Assembly: GCA_003021655.1 (NCBI GenBank) | Contig: PXRP01000026.1 | Span: 1 to 64,000 of the forward strand | Direction of reading: 5' to 3' | From: Halobacteriales archaeon QS_4_69_31 | GTDB taxonomy: Archaea; Halobacteriota; Halobacteria; Halobacteriales; Haloarculaceae | DNA: 64,000 nucleotides | Part shown: positions 26,214 through 35,421 of the stretch, piece after piece | How the letters are laid out: every line of letters starts with the position of its first letter | How positions within the stretch are numbered: position 1 is the stretch's first letter | Notes under the pieces: generated by a model | What the model was told of the DNA's origin: nothing | Seen by the model: only the letters and a program-made list of their open reading frames with translations | The model's database searches: none | Program-made: the position numbers and the translations under genes

Positions 26214-26966
26214 CGCGACCAGATACTGGACGCCGAACAGGAAGGCGTTCCAGGCGCCGTGGATGGCGACCGGGACGACGAGGTTGTCGGTGAGTTCGTA
26301 GACGGTCCCGAGCACGATCCCGAGGACGGCGGCGATGGCGACGTACGTGAGCTTGCCGCCGCCGGTGAGCGCGAGCCAGTGGGCGACCCCGAAGAGGGCG
26401 CTCGCGAGCACCAGACCGGGGACGACCCCGTAGGCCCGCCGGAACAGCCCCTGGACGACGCCGCGAAAGAGCAGTTCCTCGGCCGGCGCGACGACCAGTA
26501 TCGTCACGGGGATGAGATACAGGAAAAGTCGCGGGTTCTGCTGGCCGAGTTCGATGACCTCGTTGGTGGCCGTCTCGGCCCCGAGCAACTGGATGAGCGC
26601 GGAGACGGCGAAGGCGGCGACGAACAGCCCGACCAGGCCGGCGACCCCCCACGCGAGGTCGGTCAGGTCCGGGACGCCGTACTCGAAGAGGTCGGTCTCG
26701 TCGCGCCACGCGAGGTAGGCGACGACGGCCGCGACGAAGCCGCTGAACTGCGCGATGAAGGCGACGATAGCGACCCATCCCGGCAGCGGCACGTCCGGAT
26801 CGGTGAACACTTCCAGCGAGACGAACCCGAGCCCGACGAGCACGAACGCGACGACGTACGTGAAGAGATACCCCAGCAGGAACGCCGCGACGACGACCCC
26901 CATTGAGTGGCCGACGCTCTCTAAACGCGTGCGCCAGTCGGTCACGCGGTAGTACTTTGATGCCAT
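26193..26966 (-). CDS. CPBP-family (CAAX/bacteriocin-processing) intramembrane protease
   Basis: 257 residues with about 8 hydrophobic helices. The conserved motifs are all present: APAEELLFRGVVQGLF (EE-x3-R), FGVAHWLAL (His) and VPVAIHGAWNAFL (H-x3-N). These form the glutamate/histidine active site of the Abi/CPBP family. Located in the cytoplasmic membrane. In haloarchaea the substrates are unknown. Starts MASKYYRVTDWRTRLESVGH. Confidence 0.88.
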   Translation of the reverse strand: MASKYYRVTDWRTRLESVGHSMGVVVAAFLLGYLFTYVVAFVLVGLGFVSLEVFTDPDVPLPGWVAIVAFIAQFSGFVAAVVAYLAWRDETDLFEYGVPDLTDLAWGVAGLVGLFVAAFAVSALIQLLGAETATNEVIELGQQNPRLFLYLIPVTILVVAPAEELLFRGVVQGLFRRAYGVVPGLVLASALFGVAHWLALTGGGKLTYVAIAAVLGIVLGTVYELTDNLVVPVAIHGAWNAFLFGVQYLVATGAVQP

Positions 26967-27030
26967 CGTGGCGTACCGGCAGTTGGGCCTCCACTCGTAT
27001 CACTGCTCCGATGGCTGGCGCCGCGCCGCC

Positions 27031-27128
27031 CGACCGGGCCGACGCCGGGCGAACGACGCAAGTCTATGCCGTCCGACCGGGCCGACGCCGGGCGAACGAC
27101 GCAAGTCTATGCCGCCCGACCGGGTCGG
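27031..27128. repeat. 43-bp tandem repeat (2.3 copies)
   Basis: Units begin at 27031, 27074 and 27117 (partial) with CGACCGGGCCGACGCCGGGC. The first two are almost identical. It lies between the 3' end of pgi and the 5' side of the CPBP gene. Confidence 0.85.
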
Positions 27129-27147
27129 TGGCGGGTCGAGCGACGGC

Positions 27148-28443
27148 TCACTCGACGACGAACTCGGTCTTGTCCCTGACGGCCTCGGCCTCCGCGAAGT
27201 CGCCCCCGCCCAGCAGGCCGCGCGCGGCGCGTTTGCCCCACTCGACCGCGGGCTGGGTGAACGTCGAGACCTCCGCGAGTTCGCCCGCGAGGACGCAGGC
27301 TGCCTCCATGTCGTAGAGCAGTCGGCCGACGTCCTCCGCGTCGACGCGGTCGAGTTCGACCCGGACCGACGGCCGGCCGGCCGCCGCCAGGCTCGCCTCC
27401 GTGGCCGCGAACTCGGCGTCGATGAGCGCGCCCAGGCTCTCGCCGCCCAGGTAGGCGAGGTCATCGACGTCGGTCTCGGGGATCGGCCGGTCCGGGCGCT
27501 CGCGCGGGCGGACGAACGTCACCAGCTTGTCCCGGCGGCCGGCCCGGTAGAGCTGGAGCTGGGAGTGCTGGTCGGTCGCGCCCAGCGCCCGCACCGGCGT
27601 CTGGCCGCCGCCGTCCTTGCCGAGGCTCTCGGCCCACAGCTGGGCGAACCACTCGGCGAACGGCTCCAGGGACTCGGCGTAGGGCATCACGGCGTTTATC
27701 GTCGCCCCCCGCTCGTCCAGCGCCTGTGCGACCGCGCCGTAGGCGTAGGCCGGACACTCGGTGAGCGACCCGGCGAGCGCGTCCGCGCCCGCCTGCCCGC
27801 CGGCCAGCAGCGCGTCCAGGTCGACGCCCTGGAGCGCCGCGGGGACGAGCCCGACCGACGAGAGCGCCGAGAACCGCCCGGGGACGCCCGCGGGCGTGTC
27901 CAGCGCGGGGAGGCCGTGGCGGTCGGCGAGCGCGCGCAGCGGCCCCTCGTCGCCGGTCGTGACGACCGTCCGCTCGGTCCAGTCGACGCCGGCGTCGGCC
28001 ATCGCCTCGCGGACGACCAGGAAGTTCGCCAGCGTCTCCGCGGTCGTGCCCGACCGCGAGACGACGTGGACGACCGTCTCCGACAGCGGCAGGGCCCCGA
28101 GCAGGCGGTCGGCGTGTGCCGGGTCGACGTTGTCCAGCGCGTAGTGGTCGACCGCCGAGTCCGCGCCCAGCGCCGCCGTGAGCGTCACCGCGCCGAGCGC
28201 GCTCCCGCCGATGCCGACCGTCAGTACGACCGCGGGGTCGAACCCCTCGACGGCCCGCCGGACGGCCGCGGGGTCGGTCCGCTCGGGGAGGTTCAGGGCC
28301 GCGTAGCCGAACTCGCCGTCCGCGCGGCCGCGTGCGATGCGTTCGTGGGCCCCCGCGACCCGCTCGTCCAGGTCGTCGAGCGCACCCTCCGGGATGCCGG
28401 GGTCGGCCTCCGTCGCCAGAGCGTTGCCGATGTCGACTCGCAT
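27148..28443 (-). CDS. pgi: Glucose-6-phosphate isomerase
   Basis: 431 residues from ATG at 28443 (MRVDIGNALATEADPGIPEG). Sugar-isomerase motifs: VLTVGIGGSALGAVTLTAAL, VHVVSRSGTTAETLANFLV (phosphate binding) and LGATDQHSQLQLYRAG near the active site. It interconverts glucose-6-phosphate and fructose-6-phosphate for the semi-phosphorylative Entner-Doudoroff route and gluconeogenesis in haloarchaea. This is the normal family (not the cupin-type archaeal PGI). An upstream start at 28551 is not supported. Confidence 0.93.
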   Translation of the reverse strand: MRVDIGNALATEADPGIPEGALDDLDERVAGAHERIARGRADGEFGYAALNLPERTDPAAVRRAVEGFDPAVVLTVGIGGSALGAVTLTAALGADSAVDHYALDNVDPAHADRLLGALPLSETVVHVVSRSGTTAETLANFLVVREAMADAGVDWTERTVVTTGDEGPLRALADRHGLPALDTPAGVPGRFSALSSVGLVPAALQGVDLDALLAGGQAGADALAGSLTECPAYAYGAVAQALDERGATINAVMPYAESLEPFAEWFAQLWAESLGKDGGGQTPVRALGATDQHSQLQLYRAGRRDKLVTFVRPRERPDRPIPETDVDDLAYLGGESLGALIDAEFAATEASLAAAGRPSVRVELDRVDAEDVGRLLYDMEAACVLAGELAEVSTFTQPAVEWGKRAARGLLGGGDFAEAEAVRDKTEFVVE

Positions 28444-28528
28444 ACCGGCCGGTCGAGAGGCTCGGACAAAGACCTGTCCACTCGCGGGCCGTGATCGGCC
28501 CCAAAACCGCCACGATACGGCAATTACC

Positions 28529-28550
28529 TGACTCGCTACACTACACACCA
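28529..28550 (+). promoter_or_regulatory. Conserved upstream element, copy 2 (core ACTCGCTACACTACACACC)
   Basis: Plus-strand copy, ending 52 bp before the ATG of the next membrane protein and about 20 bp before a TATA-like CTTATTC (about 28572-28578). Matches the copies at 5806 and 38165. Confidence 0.55.
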
Positions 28551-28602
28551 CCGCGTCGACCGGACCAGTCGTCTTATTCGGTCGCGTTCCCTACCGGGTG
28601 TG

Positions 28603-29160
28603 ATGACCGACGCCGCAAGCGAGGAGGTGGCCGACGACGATGCCACGGCGACCGACGACGACGCCTACGGCGGGGTCGTGGGCGCGTTCCCGTACGCCTA
28701 CCGCGCCACCGGGTCGCGGCTCTTCCGGACGTACGTCGTCGCGGGGGGGCTGGTGACCGGAGTCGTCGTCGTGCTGTTCGCGCTCGCGGTCGTGACTCTC
28801 ATCGGCGCGACCGCCCAGGCCACCGGCGGGACGTTCACCTTCTCGCGTGCCTTCTTCGTCGTGGTGATGTTGCTGGTCGTCGCGCCGCTGGTCGCGCCGG
28901 TCCTGGCGGTGGCCCGCCGCCACCGCCGGGGCGGCTCGACCGTCCGCTACGACCGGGCGCTGGCCGCGGCCGGCTACCTCTTTGTCTTCTCGCTGTACGT
29001 CGGGCTGGTCGTCTCGGCGCCCGCAAGCCTGACCGAGGGGCCGACCGGTCCCCTCGCGCCGGTGGTCGCGTGGCTGTACAGCCTCCCGCGGGCGGCCGGG
29101 GTGGTCCCGCCGGTCCTCGCGGCGGCCGCGGTCTACGCCGTCCACCGCGCCATGCGCTGA
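28603..29160 (+). CDS. Hypothetical four-helix membrane protein
   Basis: 185 residues. An acidic N-terminal tail (1-30) is followed by hydrophobic helices at about 48-75 (VVAGGLVTGVVVVLFALAVV), 85-110 (FFVVVMLLVVAPLVAPVLAV), 122-145 and 160-182. No family recognised. The ATG at 28603 is preferred over GTG at 28600. Preceded by the conserved upstream element at 28529. Confidence 0.7.
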   Translation: MTDAASEEVADDDATATDDDAYGGVVGAFPYAYRATGSRLFRTYVVAGGLVTGVVVVLFALAVVTLIGATAQATGGTFTFSRAFFVVVMLLVVAPLVAPVLAVARRHRRGGSTVRYDRALAAAGYLFVFSLYVGLVVSAPASLTEGPTGPLAPVVAWLYSLPRAAGVVPPVLAAAAVYAVHRAMR

Positions 29161-29197
29161 CGAAACGGGGAAGGGGCGCGACCGATTACGGCTACTC

Positions 29198-29656
29198 ATG
29201 ACAGACGGCACCTTCCTCGTGACCGAGGCCGACGACGAGACGGCGGTCCTGCGGGACGTGGCCGACGGCCAGGTCCATACGCTCGCGGAGAACCCGGGCG
29301 TCGAGGCCGGCCGGGTCGTCGAGGCGACCATCGAGGCCGAACCGCCCATGGAGGTGACCTGGACCGTCACCGAACTGACCCGGACGTTTACCGTCGAGGT
29401 CACGGAGAGCCCGGAACCGCCGACCCAGCGCGCCCGCGAGGCGGCCGCCGACCAGTCCGTCGGCGACCTGACCCGCTACGAACGGGCCGGCACCGGCGCG
29501 GTCCACGTCCTCACCGTCCCCGAGGACGCCACCGAGGCGGCCGTCGCGGACGCCCTCGAGGACGAGGCGACCGTCGAGCGGGCCGCCCGCCTCGGCGTCG
29601 AACGCGTCGAGGTCCGGTCGGACCCGGGCGTGGTCAGCGTGCGCTACCTGCCCTGA
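29198..29656 (+). CDS. DUF5812 family protein
   Basis: 152 residues (MTDGTFLVTEADDETAVLRD). An N-terminal beta-rich half (GRVVEATIEAEPPMEVTWTV) and a C-terminal half (AGTGAVHVLTVPEDATEAAV) fit the haloarchaea-specific DUF5812. Function unknown, no membrane segment. The 3' end overlaps the convergent next gene by 13 bp. Confidence 0.8.
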   Translation: MTDGTFLVTEADDETAVLRDVADGQVHTLAENPGVEAGRVVEATIEAEPPMEVTWTVTELTRTFTVEVTESPEPPTQRAREAAADQSVGDLTRYERAGTGAVHVLTVPEDATEAAVADALEDEATVERAARLGVERVEVRSDPGVVSVRYLP

Positions 29657-29988
29657 CCGCGTGGCCCGCCCTGGCTCTGGACGCGCCAGCCACCCTCGAG
29701 TCCGCAGGCCTCGCGGACCTCGTACTCGACGGCCGTCTCCTCGGTGACGGTGTCGCCGCCCTCGATCGCCTCGACCCGGAGCGGGACGTCCAGCGTGTCG
29801 CCACAGCAGCCCACGCCGACGAACTCCACGAACCCGTCGCCGGCCGCGACGCGCCCGAGCGTCTTCCCGAGGTACGCCCGGAAGGGGTCGTCCTCGACGA
29901 TGCTCCGCCCCCAGTCGCTCAGGTCCGCCGGGTAGGAGACGACGACTCTGGCCGCCCCGGCGGTCGTCCCGCGCTCCGGTGTGCTCAT
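29644..29988 (-). CDS. Conserved haloarchaeal hypothetical protein
   Basis: 114 residues (MSTPERGTTAGAARVVVSYP). Contains SDWGRSIVEDDPFRAYLGKT and a VGCCGDTLDV motif with adjacent cysteines, possibly a metal or redox site. I do not recognise the family. Convergent with the DUF5812 gene. Confidence 0.7.
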   Translation of the reverse strand: MSTPERGTTAGAARVVVSYPADLSDWGRSIVEDDPFRAYLGKTLGRVAAGDGFVEFVGVGCCGDTLDVPLRVEAIEGGDTVTEETAVEYEVREACGLEGGWRVQSQGGPRGQGR

Positions 29989-30066
29989 ACCCGCGGGTAG
30001 GGGCGACCGGCGGAAAGCCGTTTTGGGGCGACGGGATGGCCTCGGAGCGGAGACGCCCCGCGATGG

Positions 30067-33000
30067 TCACTCGACGACGACCGTCGAGGCTGCGTCCTCG
30101 AACAGCCGTTCGAGGAGGTGTCGTTGCGAGAGCCGGAGGTGGCGGTTGACGGTCGGCTGGGTCACGCCGAGCATCTCCGCGACGTCCTCGCCGGTGGACT
30201 CGCGGGGCCACTCGAAAAAGCCCGCGAAGTAGGCGGTCCGGAGCACTTCGAGCTGGCGGTCGGTGAGGCCGGCAAACAGCGAGGCCGCCAGTTCCTGTTT
30301 GGTCTGGGCGGTGCGCTCGGTCGTGCGCCGCGCGACGAGTTCGACGCTGGGGAACGCCTCGCGGAACATCTCGACGAACTCGCGGACGTCGGTCGTCGTC
30401 GGGATGTCGAGGACGACCTCGGTCTCGCCGTCGGCCACCTCGACCGACCGCGGCGTGGCGCCGTGGCGGACCAGCCGGGAGGGGATCGTCTCGCCGGTGA
30501 CGGTCACCTCGTACAGCACCGACCTCTCGCTCTCGCTGATCCGCCGGAACGTCGCGACCGAGACCAGATCCTCGAGGACGGCATCGACGGCCTCGGGCGC
30601 CGCGCCGGTGGCCCTGAAGAACAGGCGCGCCTCCTCGTCGGAGGAGGCCGCCAGCCCCTCGTAGGAGACCGCGCAGTCGGCCTCGCGTGCGAGCCGGCCC
30701 AGGAAGCTGTCGTCGTCGTCGAGCCGGAGCCGGAGTTCCACGAGCGTGTCGGCGTGGAGCGCCTGGTGGGTCTCGACGGCGTTTATCGTATTGGCGATGT
30801 TAGTCCCCAGTTCCTCGAAGACGTCGCGTTCGAGGTCGCCGAACGCGGCGGGCTCGTCGGCGTAGACCGTCAGGACGCCGTAGACGTACCCCTCGTAGGT
30901 CAGGGGCACGCTCAGCGCCGACTGGAAGTCGGCGGCCAGCGCCTGCTTGCGCCAGGGCTCGCGTTTCAGGTCCGCGAGGACGTTGCTGACGACGGTCGCC
31001 TCGCCGGTGTCGGCGGCCGCGACCGCCGGCTCGGGCGCCGGGTCGCCGGTCGACAGCGAGACGGCGTCGAGGTACTCGCCGCCGGTCCCGGCCCACGCCC
31101 GCGGTTCGAGCCGCTCGCCCGAGGGGTCGACGCTGCCGACCCAGGCGAACGCGACGTCCTCGGCGTCGACGAGCCCCTCGCAGACCGCCGACTCGACCTC
31201 CGCCCGGCTCTCGGCGCGGATCAGCGAGCGGTCGATCCGGCGGATGATGTCGGTGACCTGGATCTGGCGTTTGAGCCGGCGGTTCTGGGACTCGAGTTCG
31301 GCGTCGCGCTCCCGGAGCGTCGCCTCGCTCTCGATCCGGTCCAGCGCCGTCTCTGTCGTCGCGACGAGCGTCTCGGCCAGCCGGCGCGTCCGGTCGCTGA
31401 CCGACTCCCCGCCCGTCGCCACGACGAACACGCCGTGGTTGCCGACCGGGACCACGAGGGCGCTCCGACACGCCTCGCCGAACATCTCGCGGTCCAGGCG
31501 GTCGTCGTCGGCGGCCAGGACCGTCCCGGTGACGAACGACTCCCACAGCAGCGAGTCCGACTCGCTGGCCACGACGGGCGTGACTGTCTCACAGAGGGCC
31601 TCGAAGCGCTCGGTGTGGGCGGCCGGTTCGAGCCGGTTGGCCCCCTCGTCGAGCAGGAAGACCCCGACCCCCTCGGTGTCGAGGACGCTCGCGGCCGAGC
31701 GGACGACCAGGTCGGCCACCGTCTCCTCCGTCTCGGTGCCGAGCAGCCCCTGGGTCGTCCTGTGGAGCGATTCCAGGGCCAGTTCCCGCTCCTTCCGGTC
31801 GGTGATGTCCTGGATCGACCCGCGGACTGCGACGGTCTCGTCGTCCTCCGTGACCGGTTCCCCGATGGCGCGCACCCACCGCTTGGCGCCCTCGGCGGTC
31901 TGGAGGCGGACCTCCATGTCGTAGGGCTCGCCGGTGGAGACGGCGTGTTCGAACAGCTGCCGGATCTCGTCTCTGTCCTCGGGGTGGTAGCACCTGACCG
32001 CGGTCTCGAGGTCGACGTCGGTCCCCGGCGGGAGGTCGTGGAGCCAGTAGAGTTCGTCCGTCCAGGTCATCGCCGGCGGGTCGGTCGTCAGGTCGACCTC
32101 CCAGCCGCCCACCGCCGCGACGCGCTGGGTCTGCTGGAGCATCGAACTCGTCCGACGGAGCTCGCGCTCGCGTTCCTTTCGGTCGGTAACGTCCCTGACG
32201 ACACAGACCATCCCGCCGCTCTCGAGGGCGGTCACCGACACCTCCTGTGGGAACGTCGAGCCGTCCGCGCGCGTCCCGACGGCCTCGCCGCGCCAGCTGC
32301 CGGTTTCGTCTAACTCCGCGACGACCTCCGTGCGTATCCGTTCGAGCTCCGCCCCGGTGTAACACAGCTCCCAGGACTCGCCGACGAACACCTCGGGGTC
32401 GTCGTAGCCGTAGATGTCCGCGTGGGCCTGGTTGACGAACTTGTAGACGCCGTCCTCGTCGAGGATGGCGACCCCGTCTATCGACCGTTCGACCGCCACG
32501 GACCGCTCTTCGAGCTTGCGCTCGCGGGACTTGCGCTCGGTCACGTCCTGGATGTACCCGACGAGTTCGACCACCTCGCCGTCGTCGTCGTAGATCGGGC
32601 CGGCCGACAGCGTGATGTCGATGCGCTGGCCGTCCTTGCGCACCCGCTCGAGTTCGACCTGCGAGACCGACTCCCCGGCGAGGACACGCTGGCGGACCGC
32701 CGCCTCGCTGTCGTCCGGGACCGCCGGGTACTCCTCGCCGCGGACCTCCTCGCGGGACCAGCCGAAGATCTCCTCCATCCCGTCGTTCCAGAGCGTGACG
32801 AGCCCGTCGCGGTCGGTCGCGACGACGCCGACCGGCGATGTCTCGATGAACTGCCCCAGGCGCTCTTTGGTCTCGCGGAGCTGTTTCTCCTGGCGCTTGC
32901 GCTCGGAGGTGTCCTCCAGCACGCCCATCTTCCCGACGACCTCGCCCTCGGAGCTGCGCAACGGCGCGATCGACAGTCCCACGTCGATCCTGGTGCCGTC

Positions 33001-34959
33001 CCGCCGGAGGCGCTCGGTCTCCAGCCCCGTCACGGACTCCCCGCGGCGCAGCGTCTCGTCCAGGTCCTCGAACTCATCGGTCCTGTCCTCGGGAACGAAC
33101 GGGAGCTGGTCCCCCAGCACTTCCTCGGCGTCCCACCCGAAGATGCGCTCGGCCGCGGGGTTCCAGAGCTCGACGGTCCCGTCGAGGTCGACCGCGACCA
33201 GCGCGTCGGGCGAGGCCTCGACGATGGCCTCGAGGCGCTCTTTGGTCTGCCTGAGTTCCCGTTCGCGGGACTTGCGGTCGGTGATGTCCCGGCTGATCCC
33301 CATCACCCCCAGCAGCTCGCCGTTCTCGTCGCGGTAGGGGTACTTGTTGTCGAGGAACACGCGCTCCTCGCCGTCTATCGTCGTTACGGTCTCGGCGGTC
33401 AGGGATTCGCTGGTCTCGAGGACGCGCCGGTCGCCCGCACGGATGTCCCCGAGCGCGTCGGGGTCGAACAGCTCCGCGTCGGTCCGGCCGACCATCCGCT
33501 CGGGGTCCAGCCCGAACAGGTCGGCCGCCGCCTCGTTGACGAACTGGTAGGTGCCGTCGTCGCCTTTGATGTATATCGGGTTGGTCGTGTTCTCGACGAT
33601 GGCCGCCAGCTGGCGCTCGCGCTCGACGAGGTCGGTGACTCGCTGGGAGATACCGATCAGCCCGCGTATCTCGCCGTCCTCGCCGCGCCAGGGAACTTTC
33701 GTCGAGAGCGCCCACGCGTCGATCTCCGGGATGTACACCTGCTTGTTGAGGACCGGCTCGCCCGTCTCGATGACCGACCGGTCGTCGGCGTACGACTCCG
33801 CCGCGAGCTCCTCGTCGAAGATCTCCGGGTCCGTCTTCCCGAGGAAGTGCGACTCGTCGACGCCGTAGGCCTGTTCGATGTACGCGCTGCTGACCCTGAC
33901 GTGGCGCGCCTCCCGGTCTTTCACGAAGAGGTGGACCGGGAGCTGCTCGAAGATCGAGTCGAGCAACGACCGGTCGCGTTCGAGGCGTTCGAGGTGCTGC
34001 GTGCGCTCTATGGCGTCAGAGACCCACCGGCTCGCCAGGTCGACGAACAACCGCTCCTCGTGGGTGAACGGCCGCTCGCGGGATTCCTCGTCGACGAAAC
34101 ACAGCGTCCCCCACAGCTCGCCGTCGACCTCGAGTTTCCCCCCGACGTAAGAGCCGATACCCCACTCCCCGTGACTGCCGTCCCGGTCGCCGTCCGCGCT
34201 CGCAGCGTCGTTCTCGCCGTCGGTCCCGGGTCCCCTCCCGGCACTCCCCTCGCCACCCCGGTCGACGGGGGCTTCGCCCGCGGCGTCGTAGATACCGAGG
34301 ACCTCGTCGGCGGTTATCGTCCGCCGGCAGAACGTACTCGACAGGTCCGCGACCGTCCCCGCCGTGTGGAGGTCCCCGCCGGCGACGCGCTCGACCTCGT
34401 ACCGGCCGCTCTCCTCGTCGATGCGGGTGACCAGCCCGCACGCGAGGCCCAGGCAGTCACAGCCCAGTTCGAGCACCCGGTCTATCTTCTCGTCGTGGTC
34501 GAGGTCCTGGGCCGAGGTGATACGGTACAGTTCCCGCCGGTCGCGCTCGCTCTCGCCTTCGTCCTCGACTTCGCTCTCTCTCTCGCGCTCGCCCTCTACC
34601 GCCGGCCGGTCGCGTGCCCTATCGGCCAACTCCCCGACCGCCTCGTAGAGGTCGCCGACCGCGTCGTCGCGGTCGCTCCCGAACGCGACGTCCTCGCCGT
34701 CGAGAAACGCCGATATTTTCGCCGTCAGTTCCTCGACCGTCTCGTCGCCGACCGCGGCCATCCCGACGAGGACGAACGGGACAACGCCGAGACCGCCCCC
34801 GGTCCCGGCCCCGCTCCCGAGCGCGACCTGGAGTCCCCCCAGCACGGTCGCGCTCGCGGCCGCGGCTATGACGGGCCAGTCGGCCGCGCTGTCCGCCGAG
34901 CGCCGGGTCGACGGCTCCGTTGTCCTCCTGGTCCCCCCGGAGTGGTGACGTATGGGCAT
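30067..34959 (-). CDS. Bat-type sensor-regulator: GAF, six PAS, two GAF, BAT domain and HTH-10
   Basis: 1630 residues from ATG at 34959 (MPIRHHSGGTRRTTEPSTRR). One or two hydrophobic helices lie near residues 28-72. Then GAF (about 140-315); six PAS/PAC units (about 325-450, 450-575, 575-700, 700-820, 820-940, 940-1060), most ending in DITDRKxRERE-type linkers; GAF (1060-1200); GAF (1240-1395); a BAT-associated domain (about 1405-1550); and a C-terminal HTH-10 (LTDRQLEVLRTAYFAGFFEW, then GVTQPTVNRHLRL). No histidine kinase domain is seen. Ligands of the PAS domains are unknown; none shows the LOV Cys signature. It probably senses redox, light or a small molecule and binds DNA directly. Confidence 0.9.
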   Translation of the reverse strand: MPIRHHSGGTRRTTEPSTRRSADSAADWPVIAAAASATVLGGLQVALGSGAGTGGGLGVVPFVLVGMAAVGDETVEELTAKISAFLDGEDVAFGSDRDDAVGDLYEAVGELADRARDRPAVEGERERESEVEDEGESERDRRELYRITSAQDLDHDEKIDRVLELGCDCLGLACGLVTRIDEESGRYEVERVAGGDLHTAGTVADLSSTFCRRTITADEVLGIYDAAGEAPVDRGGEGSAGRGPGTDGENDAASADGDRDGSHGEWGIGSYVGGKLEVDGELWGTLCFVDEESRERPFTHEERLFVDLASRWVSDAIERTQHLERLERDRSLLDSIFEQLPVHLFVKDREARHVRVSSAYIEQAYGVDESHFLGKTDPEIFDEELAAESYADDRSVIETGEPVLNKQVYIPEIDAWALSTKVPWRGEDGEIRGLIGISQRVTDLVERERQLAAIVENTTNPIYIKGDDGTYQFVNEAAADLFGLDPERMVGRTDAELFDPDALGDIRAGDRRVLETSESLTAETVTTIDGEERVFLDNKYPYRDENGELLGVMGISRDITDRKSRERELRQTKERLEAIVEASPDALVAVDLDGTVELWNPAAERIFGWDAEEVLGDQLPFVPEDRTDEFEDLDETLRRGESVTGLETERLRRDGTRIDVGLSIAPLRSSEGEVVGKMGVLEDTSERKRQEKQLRETKERLGQFIETSPVGVVATDRDGLVTLWNDGMEEIFGWSREEVRGEEYPAVPDDSEAAVRQRVLAGESVSQVELERVRKDGQRIDITLSAGPIYDDDGEVVELVGYIQDVTERKSRERKLEERSVAVERSIDGVAILDEDGVYKFVNQAHADIYGYDDPEVFVGESWELCYTGAELERIRTEVVAELDETGSWRGEAVGTRADGSTFPQEVSVTALESGGMVCVVRDVTDRKERERELRRTSSMLQQTQRVAAVGGWEVDLTTDPPAMTWTDELYWLHDLPPGTDVDLETAVRCYHPEDRDEIRQLFEHAVSTGEPYDMEVRLQTAEGAKRWVRAIGEPVTEDDETVAVRGSIQDITDRKERELALESLHRTTQGLLGTETEETVADLVVRSAASVLDTEGVGVFLLDEGANRLEPAAHTERFEALCETVTPVVASESDSLLWESFVTGTVLAADDDRLDREMFGEACRSALVVPVGNHGVFVVATGGESVSDRTRRLAETLVATTETALDRIESEATLRERDAELESQNRRLKRQIQVTDIIRRIDRSLIRAESRAEVESAVCEGLVDAEDVAFAWVGSVDPSGERLEPRAWAGTGGEYLDAVSLSTGDPAPEPAVAAADTGEATVVSNVLADLKREPWRKQALAADFQSALSVPLTYEGYVYGVLTVYADEPAAFGDLERDVFEELGTNIANTINAVETHQALHADTLVELRLRLDDDDSFLGRLAREADCAVSYEGLAASSDEEARLFFRATGAAPEAVDAVLEDLVSVATFRRISESERSVLYEVTVTGETIPSRLVRHGATPRSVEVADGETEVVLDIPTTTDVREFVEMFREAFPSVELVARRTTERTAQTKQELAASLFAGLTDRQLEVLRTAYFAGFFEWPRESTGEDVAEMLGVTQPTVNRHLRLSQRHLLERLFEDAASTVVVE

Positions 34960-35421
34960 TGCCTGTCATTGGGCGCAGGGCTAAATACATATTGGTATCA
35001 TTCGAGTGACCTATCACGGAACGTCGACCGACCGGCGGCCAGCGACCGTCCGGTCCCGAAAGGTGCTGCCGGATCGACGCCAGCTACTATCTATAATGTC
35101 TCGGTTCGTGGCGGACGCTATACATGTAGTGAGCAATGGAATGTCGGTCCGTATCCTCTCTCGAAATGCGGTGGCAGGCACGGAGCCTTCGGCCGCGGGT
35201 CGGATGTCCCCGCGCTCTCCGGGCCGGCTACCGGTTCGGTCTCTCCCTCACGTTTCCCGGTTCGACCCCTACCCCCTCACCCCTCTCCCTCGACCACGTT
35301 TTCCCGACTCCCCTCACCCCTCTCCCTCGACCACGTTTTCCCGACTCCCCTCACCCCTCTCCCTCGCTAGGCTCCCCGCTCGGGGTCGTGGTTCTCGCTC
35401 CCTTCGGTCGCTCGAACCACG
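34960..35421. other. Intergenic region holding a 37-bp tandem repeat
   Basis: Promoter-like AT-rich sequence lies near 34985-35000 (minus strand, for the sensor gene). The rest has no supportable gene. The repeat at 35274-35366 is described separately. Confidence 0.5.
35274..35366. repeat. 37-bp tandem repeat (about 2.5 copies)
   Basis: Units begin at 35274, 35311 and 35348 with CCCTCACCCCTCTCCCTCG. The strand bias is strong (almost pure pyrimidine). It lies just downstream of ahcY. Confidence 0.9.

Noticed and set aside
30118-32313. Plus-strand open frame of 731 codons
   Set aside because: Antisense shadow of the same sensor gene; no motif.
32422-35370. Plus-strand open frame of 982 codons opposite the sensor gene
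   Set aside because: It mirrors the minus-strand PAS/GAF gene, whose domains are clear. The plus frame is compositionally odd and matches no family; long antisense frames are normal in GC-rich genomes.
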